From the NCBI GenBank assembly GCA_000697665.1, contig KL197710.1:418078-482077 (forward strand): a DNA stretch of 64,000 nucleotides. The letters are read 5' to 3'. The position numbers and the translations under genes were made by a program. Within the stretch, counting starts at the first letter, position 1. Every line of letters starts with the position of its first letter. The notes under the pieces were generated by a model. That model did not search any database and was not told where the DNA came from. It saw only the letters and a program-made list of their open reading frames with translations. Positions 47,779-63,088 of the stretch are shown here, in pieces. Source of the DNA: Jaapia argillacea MUCL 33604 (Eukaryota > Basidiomycota > Agaricomycetes > Jaapiales > Jaapiaceae).

Positions 47779-48368
47779 AGTCAGCAAACGTGATCCACGA
47801 CAGGATCAATTCATGGGTGGAAAAGCAGGCGACGAAGATAGTGGTCGTCAATCTTATAGACTGACGATCACGATTCGGGGGGAGTTGCTGTGACAATTCG
47901 TGACTGCGCTTGTCACTTATCAGCCTCGCCATTCGAAACAGCAAAAGAGCCGTAAGCCGTGCAAAAGTCGTGCTTTCCGCCGTTACTTCCCCAGCGTCGC
48001 CTCCAAGTCGCCTCCGGACAAGTAGTAAGTAGTTGGTCTTGCAGAACGCCGATTATCAGATAAGATCCAATTTCAAAATACACGCCAAGACAGGATCGGC
48101 ACTTCGGAGACTGAAACCGCAGCGGGGAAGCAAACCTATCCAGCGGGACACCCACGACTCGGATACTGTCTTGTTCTACCCAGCGCCACGGCAGGGTGCA
48201 ACATCATCAACTCTCGCTGACCAGCTATCCTCCTCTATCCAACCTACCACGCACTCAGAGGCCTCATCGACCTTTACACCGAAGTGACGGAGCAGATCTT
48301 CATTGAACTTGTATCACACTGTCGGGCCGGTTCATCAAGACAAATAACCACCTTCCATCGGTGAAAAA
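47779..48368. promoter_or_regulatory. Divergent promoter region
   Basis: 590 bases separate the SHOC1-like start (-) from the cation transporter start (+). Short frames on both strands have no recognisable content. No specific site is identified. Confidence 0.4.
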
Positions 48369-50391
48369 ATGGTTATACCAGTCGACCACGATGATAAATA
48401 CCCAGCTTCCACTTCTGTTCATCCAGCAGTCAGTCTCACTGCTCCAACGCTCTTGCTTTGTCCTGAAGTGACTTCGTTTTCAGCCTCTACATGACGGACT
48501 GTCAGAGCGACGAAGCCCAGGCAAGGATATCGAAGGAATGTTAACAACTGCTGTTGAAGACCCTTTCAAATTCCGTGATGGAGTGAAGACAGAGGAAGAA
48601 TTAGCTGCACTGCGCCGTCGCAAGTCAGGCAAGCGATTGGAGAAGTTTCATCGAAACCAGAATGATGTACGGCATGCTTGAACGTTCATCACGAACGACC
48701 CCAGTGAAACTGACGAGGGTGTGTTTTCTATAGCTGATTGCTGCGCTGTTGAAGTCGATGGACGAGCATACCGATGAGGCGAGAGCGGAGGAAGAGGCTG
48801 CTCGTTTCCCTGTAGGTGGTCATTATACCACACGAGTAATTAGGACTTCCCTGGAACATATATGCCCAGGTCAAGGTTGCAGTATACGCAAGTTTAATAG
48901 CCAACTTCAGCCTTTGTGTTCTTCAATGTCAGTTGCCACGCGCCTTTCTCTCCCGCCTCCTCTAACCGTTTCCTGCTTCATCAGTATATGCGGCAATCTC
49001 TTCAGGATCCTTGTCCCTCCTGGCCACGGGGATTGACTCCGTATTCGACATAGGGAGCAACGTCCTCCTATTCTTCCTACACAGGAAGGCATCACGGCTG
49101 GACATGAGCCGCTGGCCCGTGGGTGGGGTGCGTTTTGATTTCCAATCCGACCTCTGGTTTTAATTGTATTCACAAACCTGATGCATCCATAGGCTAGATT
49201 AGAAACCATCGGAAATATCGTTTATGGTACGTTTCAACTTTCACTGTCGTTACGCTCATTGACAGGACCCCCACAGGTTTCTTGTAGGTCGCACATCCCT
49301 TGATCAGTGTATATGCGACTCACCGAGGCAAACAGGATGGGCTCGGTCAGCTTAGTCGTAGTAGTCGAATCTGTTCGTGCAATCGTCACCCACAACCCTG
49401 CAGACGACACAAACACGTTTCACATACCTTCGATCGCTGCAGTCGCTGCTGCCCTCGGTTCGTAACCCCATTTCTCTCCCTTCAACAAATTTAACTCTTG
49501 ATGGGGTGATATAGGAGTCAAATTCTTGTTGTTCCTATACTGCTTGGGTTTGAGGAAGAGCTCGAGTCAAGTAATGGTTCTTTGGGAAGATCATAGGAAC
49601 GATTTATTTCTCAACACTTTTGGTAAGTTTCTCTCTCGCTTTCTTTTCTGGTTGTATCTGGCTGAAGTTAATGGACGCGAAGGTCTTTTGATGTCGGCCG
49701 GCGGGAGTAAACTGAAATGGTGTTCGTCTGCTCATCCATCCCCCCGCATACATGCATAACCCTTCGTCATACAGTCCTCGACCCAATGGGAGCTATCATC
49801 GTACGCCTTCGATTTTCTCCTTTCCCATACGCGCTGGCTGAATTGACCTGGGAACATAGATTTCTGCAGTTGTTATGGTCGCATGGGGTCGAACGATATA
49901 CAAACAATTCGAACTCCTAGCTGGAAAATCTGCACCTCGCGATTTCATCCAGTTGGTGATCTACAAGGCGATGACGTTTTCCGATGAGATTGAAAAGATC
50001 GATACCGTTCGGGCGTATCATGTCAGTCACTTTCTATCATCCTCACCAACCTAAACTCAACGGAACTCATGTTTGATTTGTAGAGCGGTCCCGTACGTCG
50101 TTCATCACGATAACCGATCCATTTCGTGGCGCTCGCTCAGTGATCTGTCCCGCTTTTAGGACTATTTTGTGGAAGTTGACGTTGTCATGGACGCCAACAC
50201 ACCCTTATGGAAGGCTCACGATATCAGTCAACAGCTACAAGACAAGATCGAAGTATTACCCAACGTCGAGAGGGCGTTTGTACACGTTGATCACGAAACG
50301 ACTCATGCACCGGTTCGCACACTATCATTCCTATGCTGCTCTTAATGCTCAAAAATGTCTGCACCGACAGGAACATCGGAAATTCCGCTGA
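48369..50391 (+). CDS. Cation diffusion facilitator (CDF) metal transporter
   Basis: Moves divalent metals (Zn, Mn or Fe) out of the cytosol by proton exchange. Exons (first ones 48369-48428, 48484-48666, 48734-48811) read MVIPVDHDDKYPASTSVHPA, LHDGLSERRSPGKDIEGML, then EKFHRNQND-LIAALLKSMDE and VKVAVYASLIANFSLCVLQ. Next come LYAAISSGSLSLLATGIDSVFD, RLDMSRWPVGG-ARLETIGNIVYGFLMGSVSLVV, KFLLFLYCLGLRKSSSQVMV and LWEDHRNDLFLNTFG. The C-terminal dimer domain reads DYFVEVDVVMDANTPLWKAH, LPNVERAFVHVDHETTHAP. Metal-site pairs are DSVFD in helix 2 and DHRND in helix 5. Two very small exons (7 nt at 49277-49283, 9 nt at 50084-50092) are needed to keep these segments joined. The R-x-x-FHRNQND-LI leader resembles a fungal subgroup including Mmt-like transporters; substrate and membrane are not certain. 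Confidence 0.9.
49277..49283 (+). other. 7-nt microexon of the CDF gene
   Basis: The bases gtttctt lie between acceptor ccccacag and donor gtaggt. They complete IVYG-F-LMGS, a segment conserved in this CDF subgroup. Confidence 0.75.
50084..50092 (+). other. 9-nt microexon of the CDF gene
   Basis: The bases agcggtccc (Ser-Gly-Pro) lie between acceptor tttgtag and donor gtacgt. They join VRAYH to DYFVEVDVV in phase. Confidence 0.75.
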
Positions 50392-50696
50392 TGAGTTGTT
50401 TAATTATGTATGCTGCATATATTCATCCACAGACTATCTTTCCCCTCGACAGACAGTCTAGCTGACATCTTGTGTAAACTATATACTACTGGCACAAGGG
50501 ATCGTGATGCTGAATTCTATGGAACCACTACAAACTAACCAGGAGTCCAGATGTGGGGAATGCCCTGAAGACTGTCTGGGTGCGTGTAGGGATATACTGG
50601 ATGGTTGTGGATAAGTAAATAAGCAGGAAGTGGTATTGTCTGTATGTAGATGGTTGTGGACATCGGCGTTTCCATCTAAGTTTCAATCTTCAGGCC
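50392..50696. other. Convergent 3' region
   Basis: Presumed 3' UTRs of the CDF gene (+) and the BIRC6-like E2 gene (-). No gene is seen. Confidence 0.5.
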
Positions 50697-53600
50697 TCAG
50701 GGATCGACCTTCGAGTGATCCAACCAGCCCTTGATCTTCTCTAGGCCTTGGTCGTAACTTTCCAGAAGATCGATAGTCCCCGCAGAGGAAGAGGATCCGG
50801 CAGCTGCAGATTTCGCTGATGTGCTACCTTTAGACTTTGCTTTCGTGCCACCTTTTTTCTTTCCCTTTCCCTTATTCTTGACTGTCGGGGCTGGTATATT
50901 CAATTTCGTTTCTTCAAATTCGTCGTCGTCGTCGTCTTCCCCGTCCCAGTACTCATCTGGCTCGGCATACCATTCAGGTTGAAACGGAACCCCTGTGACT
51001 ATTGCCATGTTTGTGAGAGGCGCGCCCGAGGGTGTTTCAAAGTACTTAATGCGGGGTTCAGAGCGGGCCCACACTTCGATGCTGCAACTCGACGACATCA
51101 GGATAATGACGTGGGGAGATGAGGAATACTTGGACGAACCATTGGCGGATGTGTTGGCCTCGTATGGTGAAATGAGACGCAATTACATCCTGTAAATCAG
51201 GCATCAAGATGGGACACTTCTCGAGATGATTATGAATCTTCACCGCCCACATCCCATCCTTGTGTTCGTCCTTGACCCACTCGACCATGGCCCATCGGAC
51301 TGTCTGTAAAGTGATATTCTGGTTATAGTTTATACTTCGTTTGTCCTTGAGGTTGGCTGTCCCATATCCCGGTCTAGGGCGTCAACAATCCGTTCGTCAG
51401 ATCGTGGGGTTCGGTAAATATGTCAGAAACGATGACAAACTCATTGAAAAAGGGTGCATCGACGAAGATCATACTCTGTATGCTGATAAGGACCTGTGAC
51501 AGCGTTGATTTGTATGGGAACCATTGTTCCTCCGGTCTGATCAAACATATCAGTGGATGAATTCAGCGATGACGAGGATTGCAAGACGGTACCTTCCAGC
51601 CCAAGTACCCAGGAGTGACAAGCACACTTTACCATTGTTGTAGAGGTTGGGGTTGAACCGTACCCTTCCTCCACCAGTGGTGTGGAGATGCATCAGGGGT
51701 GGTTTGTTCGGATATTCGAGGGGCATGAAACAGTCAAATTCGAATAGACCCCCAGCATAAGGCGTACCCTCCGGACCTGCGATCATGATTTTTCTATCAC
51801 AAAATCATTTGTGTCTGAGGAAAGATGGAAGGGCAGAGAAAACAGAAACTCACATTGCGTCGTTCCTCACCTCATCCACCCTCACCCATATCCCAGGAGG
51901 CAATCCTGTAGACACGGCGGAAAGTTCTTTGATAAGATGTAACCTATCCTTTGGATTCCTAGTCGATCCAGCCGTTTGCTCCAACTCTTTCGCATAATTG
52001 TATCCCTGGTATAATACACCACCACTAGCCGTAGGTCGACCCATGTTGATGTGTTCAAAAGCCAGACCCTCGCAAGCAATAGAATATTCTCTTTCCATGT
52101 CTACCTTCGGGTCTCGGGCCTTGCCCTTGCTATGAGTTTTCGATAGAGAGCCAGAGCTTGCGTCTTGATTATTTGAGGAGGATGACGACGTGGATTTGCC
52201 TAAAATCGCCATGGTTCGTTCGATATCGGATCGAGCAGCGATGATATCACCACAAAGCGAAGCCCCCTGGACTACAACTTCGTCCACCTCATTTGATTCC
52301 CCGTCCAGAAGCTGCGAGGCACCAGCCAAGAATGCCTCGCTTTGCTTCGTGAGTTTCTTGAAGTACTCGTAAAGTGGTGGTGATCGGACGATCTGCTTCT
52401 CCGTCTCCTTCTCCTCCGTCTTCCTGCCCTTCCCCTTCACTCTTCCACCAGTATCGACAAGCTCCCACTCAACATCTCCCTCCTCCCACATCCATTCTCC
52501 GATCCCGACTCCACCACCCTTCCTCTCCCATCCCTTCCCGACAAGCATCTCAACGCTAACCTCACAATCAGCCATACGTCTCAACAACCCCAGGACAGCC
52601 CCATAAACACCAGCCCTCTTAATCCAATCATCTACTGAGTCGTTTCTTAATAGACTTGCCAGAAGTTCCGGGAGGGTAGAGAGGGAGAGGAGGGAGGTTA
52701 TCGAGGGGTGGGGAAGGAGATCATATACTTGGGCGTCGGATGCATAAGGGGAGGGGAGGAAATGGATTAGGGTTTTGAAAACGCGCTCGAGGATTTCTTC
52801 CCAGTGGGCAGCTAGGGCTGAGAGATTTGATTGAGACGTGGCAACGCCTCTGCCTCGCCCTCCTCCACGTGATCTGCTCCCTCCTCTCCACCCATACCCC
52901 GAGCCAACGCTTGCGTAACCCTCAACTGAATACCCAGTCCCTCCCGGCCCTACACTCTTTACTTTCCCATTCCCATTTGTGCTAGCCGTCCTAGCTTTGG
53001 CTCGTTCGTCGAGGTTATTCTTCTCGTTGATGTATTGTCTGTCAAACCCAGCTAGGCACTCAAATAAGGCTATGGCTCGGATTTCCGCGCAGCATGTCTC
53101 GACGGAGCATTTGTTCCAGTTGGAGGATTTGGTGTTGGTTAGGGAGGGGCCACGACAGGATGGGGCGCATGAGAGGGGAGCGAAGCAGCCCCTGCAATGA
53201 TTGGTTTTGCAAGAGGAGCACGGAGCGTGGAGGAGGTAAAGGAGACTTGGCGGCGGGATCGTCGCGGAAAAGGTGACCTGGTGATTTGAAAGGTCCCTTA
53301 TTAGTGTTTTCACTAGGTGCTGAAATCGTAGAGGAAGAGGGTGAAGTATAAAATAAGCAAAGGACTTACGAAACCTCGCGGAGACTCAACATCTCCACCA
53401 CATTTAGTACATTTTCGGGTTCTGGTGAACGTAGATCTGTATTCGGAGAGAATGACGTCTGGAGGAGTCGTTGACTCGGGGTGTGAGTACGATGATAAAG
53501 AGGATTCTGGTGTAATTCCTTGAGCGAGGGTCAAGTTGGTGGAAGAGGGAGAGGCTGCCTTCGCCTTGCCTTTATTTTGGCCGGATACGCCGGGAGCCTC

Positions 53601-53987
53601 CCTGGCAGCATGGCTAGCCTGAGGATCCCGGTCACTGGAAGAGGGTCCGGGACTATCAATCATCTGAACATCTTCATCGTCCACATCTATGGCGTCACCG
53701 CGACTTCCACTTCCACTGGCACCGTTACTGGTGCTCGCACTTGGGACGGCATAGTGCTGTCCAGTAAGGTCGATGACATCAGCACCGTCGTTCAGTTCGC
53801 TATGCAATTTAATTGCTAGTGCCTCGCTCTCCTCTTGCTGCTTGATGAGAGCTAGGATCGCCGCGAGGCCGTCCGGGTCAGAGTCGACTTCACTGTCGAC
53901 ATCAATGACCGGTGATTGATCTCCACGAGGCTGTTTGGGGTTCTTCCGAGCGGCAACGGGCGATGCGGGGCGTTTCTTTCCAGCCAT
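50697..53987 (-). CDS. BIRC6-like ubiquitin-conjugating enzyme (E2) with Cys-rich module
   Basis: Transfers ubiquitin from its active-site Cys. The start is [20 protein letters not shown] at 53987. A disordered acidic N-terminus with SIM-like patches ([29 protein letters not shown]) is followed by a Cys-rich module ([43 protein letters not shown]). A helical middle follows, then the UBC fold: [59 protein letters not shown] and [26 protein letters not shown] (catalytic Cys in GKVCLSL). Next is [27 protein letters not shown] and [20 protein letters not shown]. The [11 protein letters not shown] and FNEPGY elements are those of BIRC6/UBE2O-type E2s, but no BIR domain is present. The tail is acidic then Lys/Gly-rich and ends [15 protein letters not shown]. 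About 1000 residues and four or more introns. Confidence 0.88.
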
Positions 53988-54995
53988 GTTAAAGACGATA
54001 GATTTCAGATATCAGCTCGCAGATGAACATTAGCGCAGAGACCGAACTTGAAGCGACAAAGGAGTCATAAAACAACTTGAACTGCGAGGTGCCGACGGTG
54101 TGACATTGCCACGTGCAACATGTCACGCGACGCGACGACAAGTGGCGACCTCCCCTCCAGCGGAGAGTCTATTCCGTAGCTCTATAGGACAGCTATACAT
54201 CCTCAGTTAGGCGTAAAGGCGCGGGGATGAGCCATCTGTTGTACAAACGTTAAGTTTCGAGCCCATGGAGCGATCACGGCCTAAGCTTCACGCTCGGATC
54301 TATGGATCCCACCATCCCGCAGCGATGAAGCTGTGTGCATATCAGTATGATCGCTGTCAAAGTTTGTCACAAGCCAACTATGTATCAGAAGGCCTTGGTT
54401 CTTCGACCCCTCGACGTCGTGCAGGGCGCCGGCATCAGCCCAAATTGTCATACAAGTACTAGTACATCCTGCACTCGCTCCGGACAGGGCGCCACTTCAT
54501 ACTGTTTCATCCCCTATTCAGGGACCTATACTCCTTTCGGAGGTTAATCCTGGCATCATATAGTATGGATCATAGGCGCGGCTTCGACGGAGGAGCGCAG
54601 CGGAATAGCTTACGGGGATACAAGCACTTCTGCACTAGCCTGACTCTGAGCCAGCTTCAGCCACCCGTCCACGAAAGGAAACCCAGCCACGTGCCTTTGA
54701 CAACTAGTTATCCTGACAAGCCACAGCAGGTCTGACGACTGCAACAGGAGGTATCCGTCAGCCGTCTCCCTCCTTTCTTTCTGGCTCCATTATCTTGCCA
54801 ATTGCTTGGTATTTTGATCCTGTTCTTTTGATCCTTTCCTTCCTACTTGATTTTGTGGCGGGGAGGATAGTGACGCATCTTCACCGAGGAGGTGCTTGCC
54901 GCCTGTTATCCAGACACTAGGGGCTGGTTTTCACACCACTTAGAACACAACCGAGAGGGTGTAACTGTTTTGTTGAAGACATAACTTGTCGGATC
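53988..54995. promoter_or_regulatory. Divergent intergenic region
   Basis: About 1 kb between the E2 gene start (-) and the kinase start (+). Two plus-strand frames at 54265-54547 lack family content. The stretch just before the kinase ATG presumably holds its promoter and 5' UTR; no defined site is recognised. Confidence 0.45.
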
Positions 54996-57380
<2,385 letters not shown>

Positions 57381-57627
57381 ACGAAATTTCGTCGTCCGGA
57401 CTGCTTTTTCATTCTATGCCTGTGTAAAATATCCTTTCTTCCTGTGGCGTTGTCGGACATTCACGCAGTTTACCAGGTGTTATCGTCTCATCATGCAAGT
57501 CAGCACCGCATGTATCCCAAGCGCTCGCCCGTGGTTCGTAGCATTCCAATCTTCCCATCTCCAGTCGCATTCCTGCTATGTGCATACCGATGTCTTGTCT
57601 GTAGTAGTAGATCACATCTAATAATCA

Positions 57628-60600
57628 TCAAGGGACTACACTACTGTCGTCCGTCGTGTCAACTTTGCCTGTCCGTTTCTTCTTACCACTGGCAGTCCCT
57701 GTTCCCTTCTTCTTGGCTCGTGTGACTTTGATCGGTTGAGGTGTGGTTGTACGAGGGATGTCGTCGACCGGTTCGTAGACAAGGTAAGAAGGTTGTGCTG
57801 GTGGAGGCGGGGTGCCATTCCGTTGAGGAGTGGAAGGGGCCGGAGCGGGAGAGGAGGTACGCAGAGGGGTGGAATTAGGCATCTCGCCTTGTCGGTCGAC
57901 AACGAACGACACTGGGGAAGATCTCCGAGGAATGTCCCGCAACGTCTGTAAGCGTGAGTCGCTCAGGCCTTTCAAAAAGGAATTAGAATAATTGAATCAC
58001 TGGAAACGAACCCAAAAAAGGACCAACCTCGGTACAGTGGCGGCATATCGTCCAGCTTCACGATAGGGATGGAGTCAACATCTTCCGGCGGCCTTCGCGA
58101 CGACCGATCATCAAGAATGTAGTAAGGATCATCGCGCAGTCGTTCAAGACGTTCTGCTTTTCGCTGCAACAACGATAAATCAGATTTGATCAAACTCAGC
58201 GTAGAAAAGGAGGGAACATACTCTTTCCCGTTCCACTTTCTCTTCGGGAGTCTCCACTTCCGAAGGAGTGGAGGTTCCCCCATTCAAATCCCTCGCTTTG
58301 CCTTTCCCAATAGCACTCCCGTTCTGCTCTTTCCCTTTCCCCTTCTTAATTTTCTTAACTCGATGTTTCTCGCCGACATCCCCATGATGCGAATGCGTTT
58401 CCTTCGTCACCTCCTTAGGAGGTGGCACGATCCAGATATCTAGATCCAAACCCTCTGGAATACCAATACTAGCCTGAGCGGTCAATGCAACGGGATTAAG
58501 CTCGTATGCGGTGGATAGGGGCTGGATAAGGAATAAACTCTTCGGGAAACGTATTTCCGTGGGGTTGATATCGCTGAACGCCGTCTCTCGATAGTCAGGT
58601 CCGTTGTCAGGTTTAGGAGTTGGCCGATACGCAGCCAGGTCTGCACGGATGAAAGAGAATAGTCCAAGCATATTCGCTGCCTAACAAAAACGAGACATAG
58701 AGGATCAGGAATGCTCTTAAAACATGACGAGGAAACTCACCCGTTCTTGTACTTCCATGTCAGGACTGGAAGCGAACTCTGTAGCTCGCGAAATAACCAT
58801 ATCGACTGTCTGCTTCACGTCAGGTAAGGCGGCATCATCCCATCGTTGGGCAAGCTCAGCAGCCCAATACCCGAAAACTTTCGTAGCGGCGTGTAAATAA
58901 ACGGCTATCGTCTCGTCTTTCAGACTTGAGATATCCGGTCGAAGAAGTGATTCCAGGATCCTTGGCGCGTCACTGAACTCGCTAACCATCGCCAACGGCG
59001 TAAGTTAAGTAACATATGACTCGAGGTGAAGTGACAGTACATACCTAACATATTCCCCACATATCCAAGCAGCAGCCCAAAGTACCTCCACACAACTCCC
59101 TTCCTCATCCCTACCTCCCACAAACTCATCGTCATCCAACAACTTCCCCATCAACCTAACAGCAAAACCCCTCACCCCTCTCACTCTCCCTACAACATCA
59201 ACCAATTGATTCCTGATCTCCATCCCAACATTCGTAGAAGCTACGTATGCCAAGTCTACCAAGACCGAGAGGTACCATTCGAAGTCGGTTATGTGTTGGT
59301 AGGTTGATTGAGAACATATTGTTAGGATGCGGTGTGCTAGGGCTAAGCGGTAAGCAGGGGATTGGGAGGACGTAGTGTGGACCTTGGGTTGGAGATCGGG
59401 AGTGGAGGAGGAGTTTTGGGTTAGCGATTGGATTGCGCTTGGAAGGGGATCTGATTTGACGAGGTGTGAGAGGAGTTGTTGGATGATTGATTGGAGGTTG
59501 TCGGCGTTAACCTGAGATTGGTAGGTGCATGTTAATATGGATTTGGAGGAGAGGAAAGGAAGGAAGTACCATGGCGGAAACGAGGTCGAGAGCTCGCATT
59601 CGAATGCTGATATCTGGGTCGTCGATACTCGAAAGTATCATATCCTGGTATTCAGCTATGAAATGCGGATGTGTGGGCACGATCTTCGCTAATGCCAGCA
59701 GCGCGATATATTTCACTTTTTTGGTCAAGGTGAGAATGAAATGTCAGATATACCACAGCGGAGTTTAAGAATGTGTGCGAGACGGACAGTTTTGATCTGA
59801 ATCCTGCAAGAAAGCTGCTAATTTCGAGACGCACAAACGGGCTAGGGAATGACCAGAAACCCCTTCCAACATCCCGCCGATGATGCATGTATGAACACAT
59901 TCATAGAGGAGGGATATGGCGGGAGTTGTGGAGATGAGGTCTGTGATTGGCGGCTGGAGTTTCCTGACCAGACGGGGCTCGTGTGGGGATAATGCACCAA
60001 ACTTCAAGAGAGAGAGGCAGACGGAGTCAGGGATCATTCATCCAGAGAAACGGACAGAATGCTTACAATCTTGATGATTTTGATTAACATCCAGTTGTTG
60101 GATGATGTTGTTAGCAGGTGAAAGAGCTGGGGAGCTAAGGGGAGGTAGTCTGCTGGGTTGCGGCGACATAGTTCGCATAGCACGTTAACAGTTGCAGCAA
60201 CCACACCTAAACAGTAGCTCAACTGTCAGATTACATATACGGAGGGTAGGAACAGCATACCTGCATCAGGATCGTCCAGTCGATCTCGCAGTCTCGGCAT
60301 ACCAGAGTCACCAGCCTCCGGGTACTTTAGCAATATCTTGTACAAGACCAGAACGGCCCTCTTCCTGATGTGGGCACGAGAGTGGTTCAGCATCGCGATG
60401 AGTTCACGGGATAGGTCTCGTGCGAGCTCTGCCGTGACGATATCGGATAGACCGTTGAGGGTGACCGCGACATCTAATGGAGAAGAGCTGAGGTCCTAAA
60501 GGAAAATATGTAATCCACTAATGATTCAAGGAATACTCCGCGCACCTTCTTCAACAAGTTAGTCGTTAACATCAACACATCCGTATCTGGGCCAAATGAC

Positions 60601-60926
60601 TGCGCAGCGGCGAGGTATCCAATGCTCTTGAGATGAAACTTCGGTGATGACATGACTTCGACGACATGGAACGCAGCCCAGCTCATATCATGGCCTAGCA
60701 TGTCCAGCTAGAGGACAGAGAAGGACTCAGTGCGCTGGTGGAGATATGTAGCATGGTGTCACGGACATACATAAACTAGCTTCAAGACAGCCCCAGCCTT
60801 GAGCTCCATATCTTTACTCTTGATCTCCTTCCTGATCTCGTCCACGGCTTGAGCAATGAATTTGGATTCATCCTTCTTGTTTGCTCGTAAACCACGGATA
60901 AGATCTTGGAGTGTACGCTCCCACAT
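57628..60926 (-). CDS. APL5: AP-3 complex subunit delta (delta-adaptin)
   Basis: Large subunit of the AP-3 adaptor, which sorts cargo from Golgi or endosomes to the vacuole. The start MWERTLQDLIRGLRANKKDE at 60926 is the classic delta-adaptin N-terminus, followed by SKFIAQAVDEIRKEIKSKDM, ELKAGAVLKLVYLDMLGHDM and SWAAFHVVEVMSSPKFHLKS. Then come IGYLAAAQSFGPDTDVLMLT, ELCRRNPADYLPLAPQLFHL, NNWMLIKIIKI, LLYECVHTCIIGGMLEG, VKYIALLALAKIVPTHPHFI, DPDISIRMRALDLVSAM and VLWAAAWICGEYVR. The C-terminal hinge is Lys- and Ser/Thr/Pro-rich and ends KKKGTGTASGKKKRTGKVDT. Around nine introns. It is separated by 247 bases from the convergent kinase gene, with nothing else between them. Confidence 0.93.
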
Positions 60927-61571
60927 CGAGTTGGGAAACCTTCAGTAAGTAGCCAGTAATTTTGCCGAGGACAGTTCCTGCGTAGTATTGGTCGGCTTCA
61001 GGAAGTTCGTGGTGAGAGTAACCTTTCGCAGAAAGCCAGATCATGCGAGGGTCAGAGGGGTGCTGCACGCGGCCGTGACCAAGCTGACGTCGATCAAATT
61101 AAACATATCCCCCTTACCATCCCGGCATCTTGACATGTACGCAGTTGCCACTCCGCCTTCGACTTACTTCAAGCTTCAAGTCTTTCTCCACCTCAGCGAT
61201 TTCCGTCGCAAATTACACTTCCTGGTTCGGGAAAGCATGATATCCGCCAAACCGCGATATCTTCCATGCTGAGACTCCTCACTCAGCGTCAGCATCTCCG
61301 ATGGAAGCAGTTCAAGCGAACATGGCCTACTTATGGTCAGGCAATGGGTCAGGTGGTGCAAATCCACCCCGTCATTGCTTCTCGTCGACGGTTCTCTTTC
61401 CGATGGCACCGCTCCCATCTCAAATTTCTATTGCTCGTTGGGACGCGTGAATCACAAGAAGCATCGGCACAACACGGCTACTCCCTCTCACTTGCCCACC
61501 TATGGGGATGAGGCGACTATAAGAACTCGTCTTGTTCACAACTAAGTAGGCCTCGCAGTATCCATTCAGCA
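60927..61571. promoter_or_regulatory. Divergent promoter region
   Basis: 645 bases between the AP-3 delta start (-) and the oxygenase start (+). Short plus-strand frames show no family content; no defined site is recognised. Confidence 0.4.
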
Positions 61572-63088
61572 ATGCCAGGAGTCACCTTGCCACCCTTTCC
61601 CGAGGACGTTCCAGTTCATCCCTTACTGGTCGTCGACTATCAACTCATCAAAGCCGGTGATCCTACCGAGATTGACACACTGTGGAAGGCGGCCACGGAG
61701 CTTGGTTTCTGGTAGTCAGTGTCAAAATTCTCAAACTCCCATCTCTGTCTGGTTTGTTTTTCTGACATGGAATCATTCGCAGTCTGAAGAACCATGGGGT
61801 AGACGCTGAGGTTAACGGAATGTTCGATATGGGCGCCGAGACCATGGCATTGCCTTTGGCAGAGAAGATGAAGTACGAGCAAGGTGATGATGGGATGTCG
61901 TTTGGGTTAGTCAGTTTTTACACTTGTGTAAGGCACCAAGGCACTCGTTGCTAATCCATCCCACAGGTACAAGGCAGCCGGTGCGAATGCCACTGACGAA
62001 ACAGGAGCCCTCGACACCGTCGAATTCATCAACGTCTCCAAAGATGACGCCCTCTCCTATCCCAAACCAACTCATCGTACTTATCCAAGCACGGTGAACG
62101 CTCGAATGGAATCCACCATCACACCTTTCGTTCGGAAGTCATGGGAAGTCAACGAGACGTTATTGAACGTTTTCAATCGGCGACTTGGACTACCTGATGG
62201 GGAGTTGGCGAAAAGACACCGGATCGAGGAGCCAAGTGGGAGTGAAGCGAGATGCATCAAGAACCCTCCAAAACCCGGTGGTATCTCAGAAGCCAAAGCT
62301 GCCATTGGAGCTCACACCGATTTTGGATCTCTGGTAAGTACATACACCGAGCGCGATAAACGCTGCAATCTGGTGCTTAATCAAGTTAATTCATCCCATC
62401 GATAAGTCATTCCTACATAATCGTCTTGGTGGCCTTCAAGTTCTCGTCCCCGGTTCCGAAAGCTGGCAGTATATCAAGGTTCGTCATCCCTATCGACTAC
62501 CCCTTCTCGCCGGAGATTACATTCGAAGGACTCATCCCAAATCTACTTTTAACTCCAGCCTATCCCAGGTCATGCCATCTGTAATTTGGGAGATGCGATG
62601 GCTATCTTCAGCGGCGGTATCTTACGCTCCAATCTCCATCGAGTAATGTACGTCTCCATCTTCTCATTACCCATTCTCCGCCACCCTTGATCCTTGCCAA
62701 CATAATCATACTTACTGTCCTCTTCCCCCCCAGCCCCCCACCTGGTAACCAATCTCCCTACGAAAGATGGTCACTAGTATTCTTCACCCGGCCCGGAAAT
62801 TCTTGCCAACTGGACGCTTTATCAGCCGAGAGTAAGATGATTGCTGACGCACTCGCGAAAGGACCTACAAACAAGTACCAAACGGGTTCTACCGCTGCCG
62901 AGTGGTTTGCTCGCAGAATCAAGAATCAAAGAATTAAGAACCGCGCGGTATGTCATTGCTCACGGGTTTCCTGAGCTTACTGCCGAAGTGTGTGGTCTGG
63001 ATGCTTACGGTCTTTGTTTTTGTGGATACAGGGACCGGAAACCTGGAGGGCTAGTAGGGGTACTGAACACCAACCTTCGGCAATCTAA
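61572..63088 (+). CDS. 2-oxoglutarate/Fe(II)-dependent oxygenase (isopenicillin N synthase-like)
   Basis: Oxidises a small substrate using Fe(II), O2 and 2-oxoglutarate; the substrate is not predictable. The start is MPGVTLPPFPEDVPVHPLLV at 61572. The N-terminal DIOX_N part reads LLVVDYQLIKAGDPTEIDTL, WKAATELGFW-YLKNHGV. The core follows: AKAAIGAHTDFGSL-SFLHNR (H-x-D iron ligands), LGGLQVLVPGSESWQYIKPI, PGHAICNLGDAMAIFSGG, ILRSNLHRVIPPPG (distal His ligand), then YERWSLVFFTRPGNS with the R-x-S that holds 2-oxoglutarate. The last exon (from about 63033) reads GPETWRASRGTEHQPSAI. Six or so exons give about 365 residues, close to the family norm. No biosynthetic partner gene is adjacent. Confidence 0.92.

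Noticed and set aside
54265-54547. Two overlapping plus-strand frames before the kinase
   Set aside because: Short, biased composition, no splice partners or known motif.
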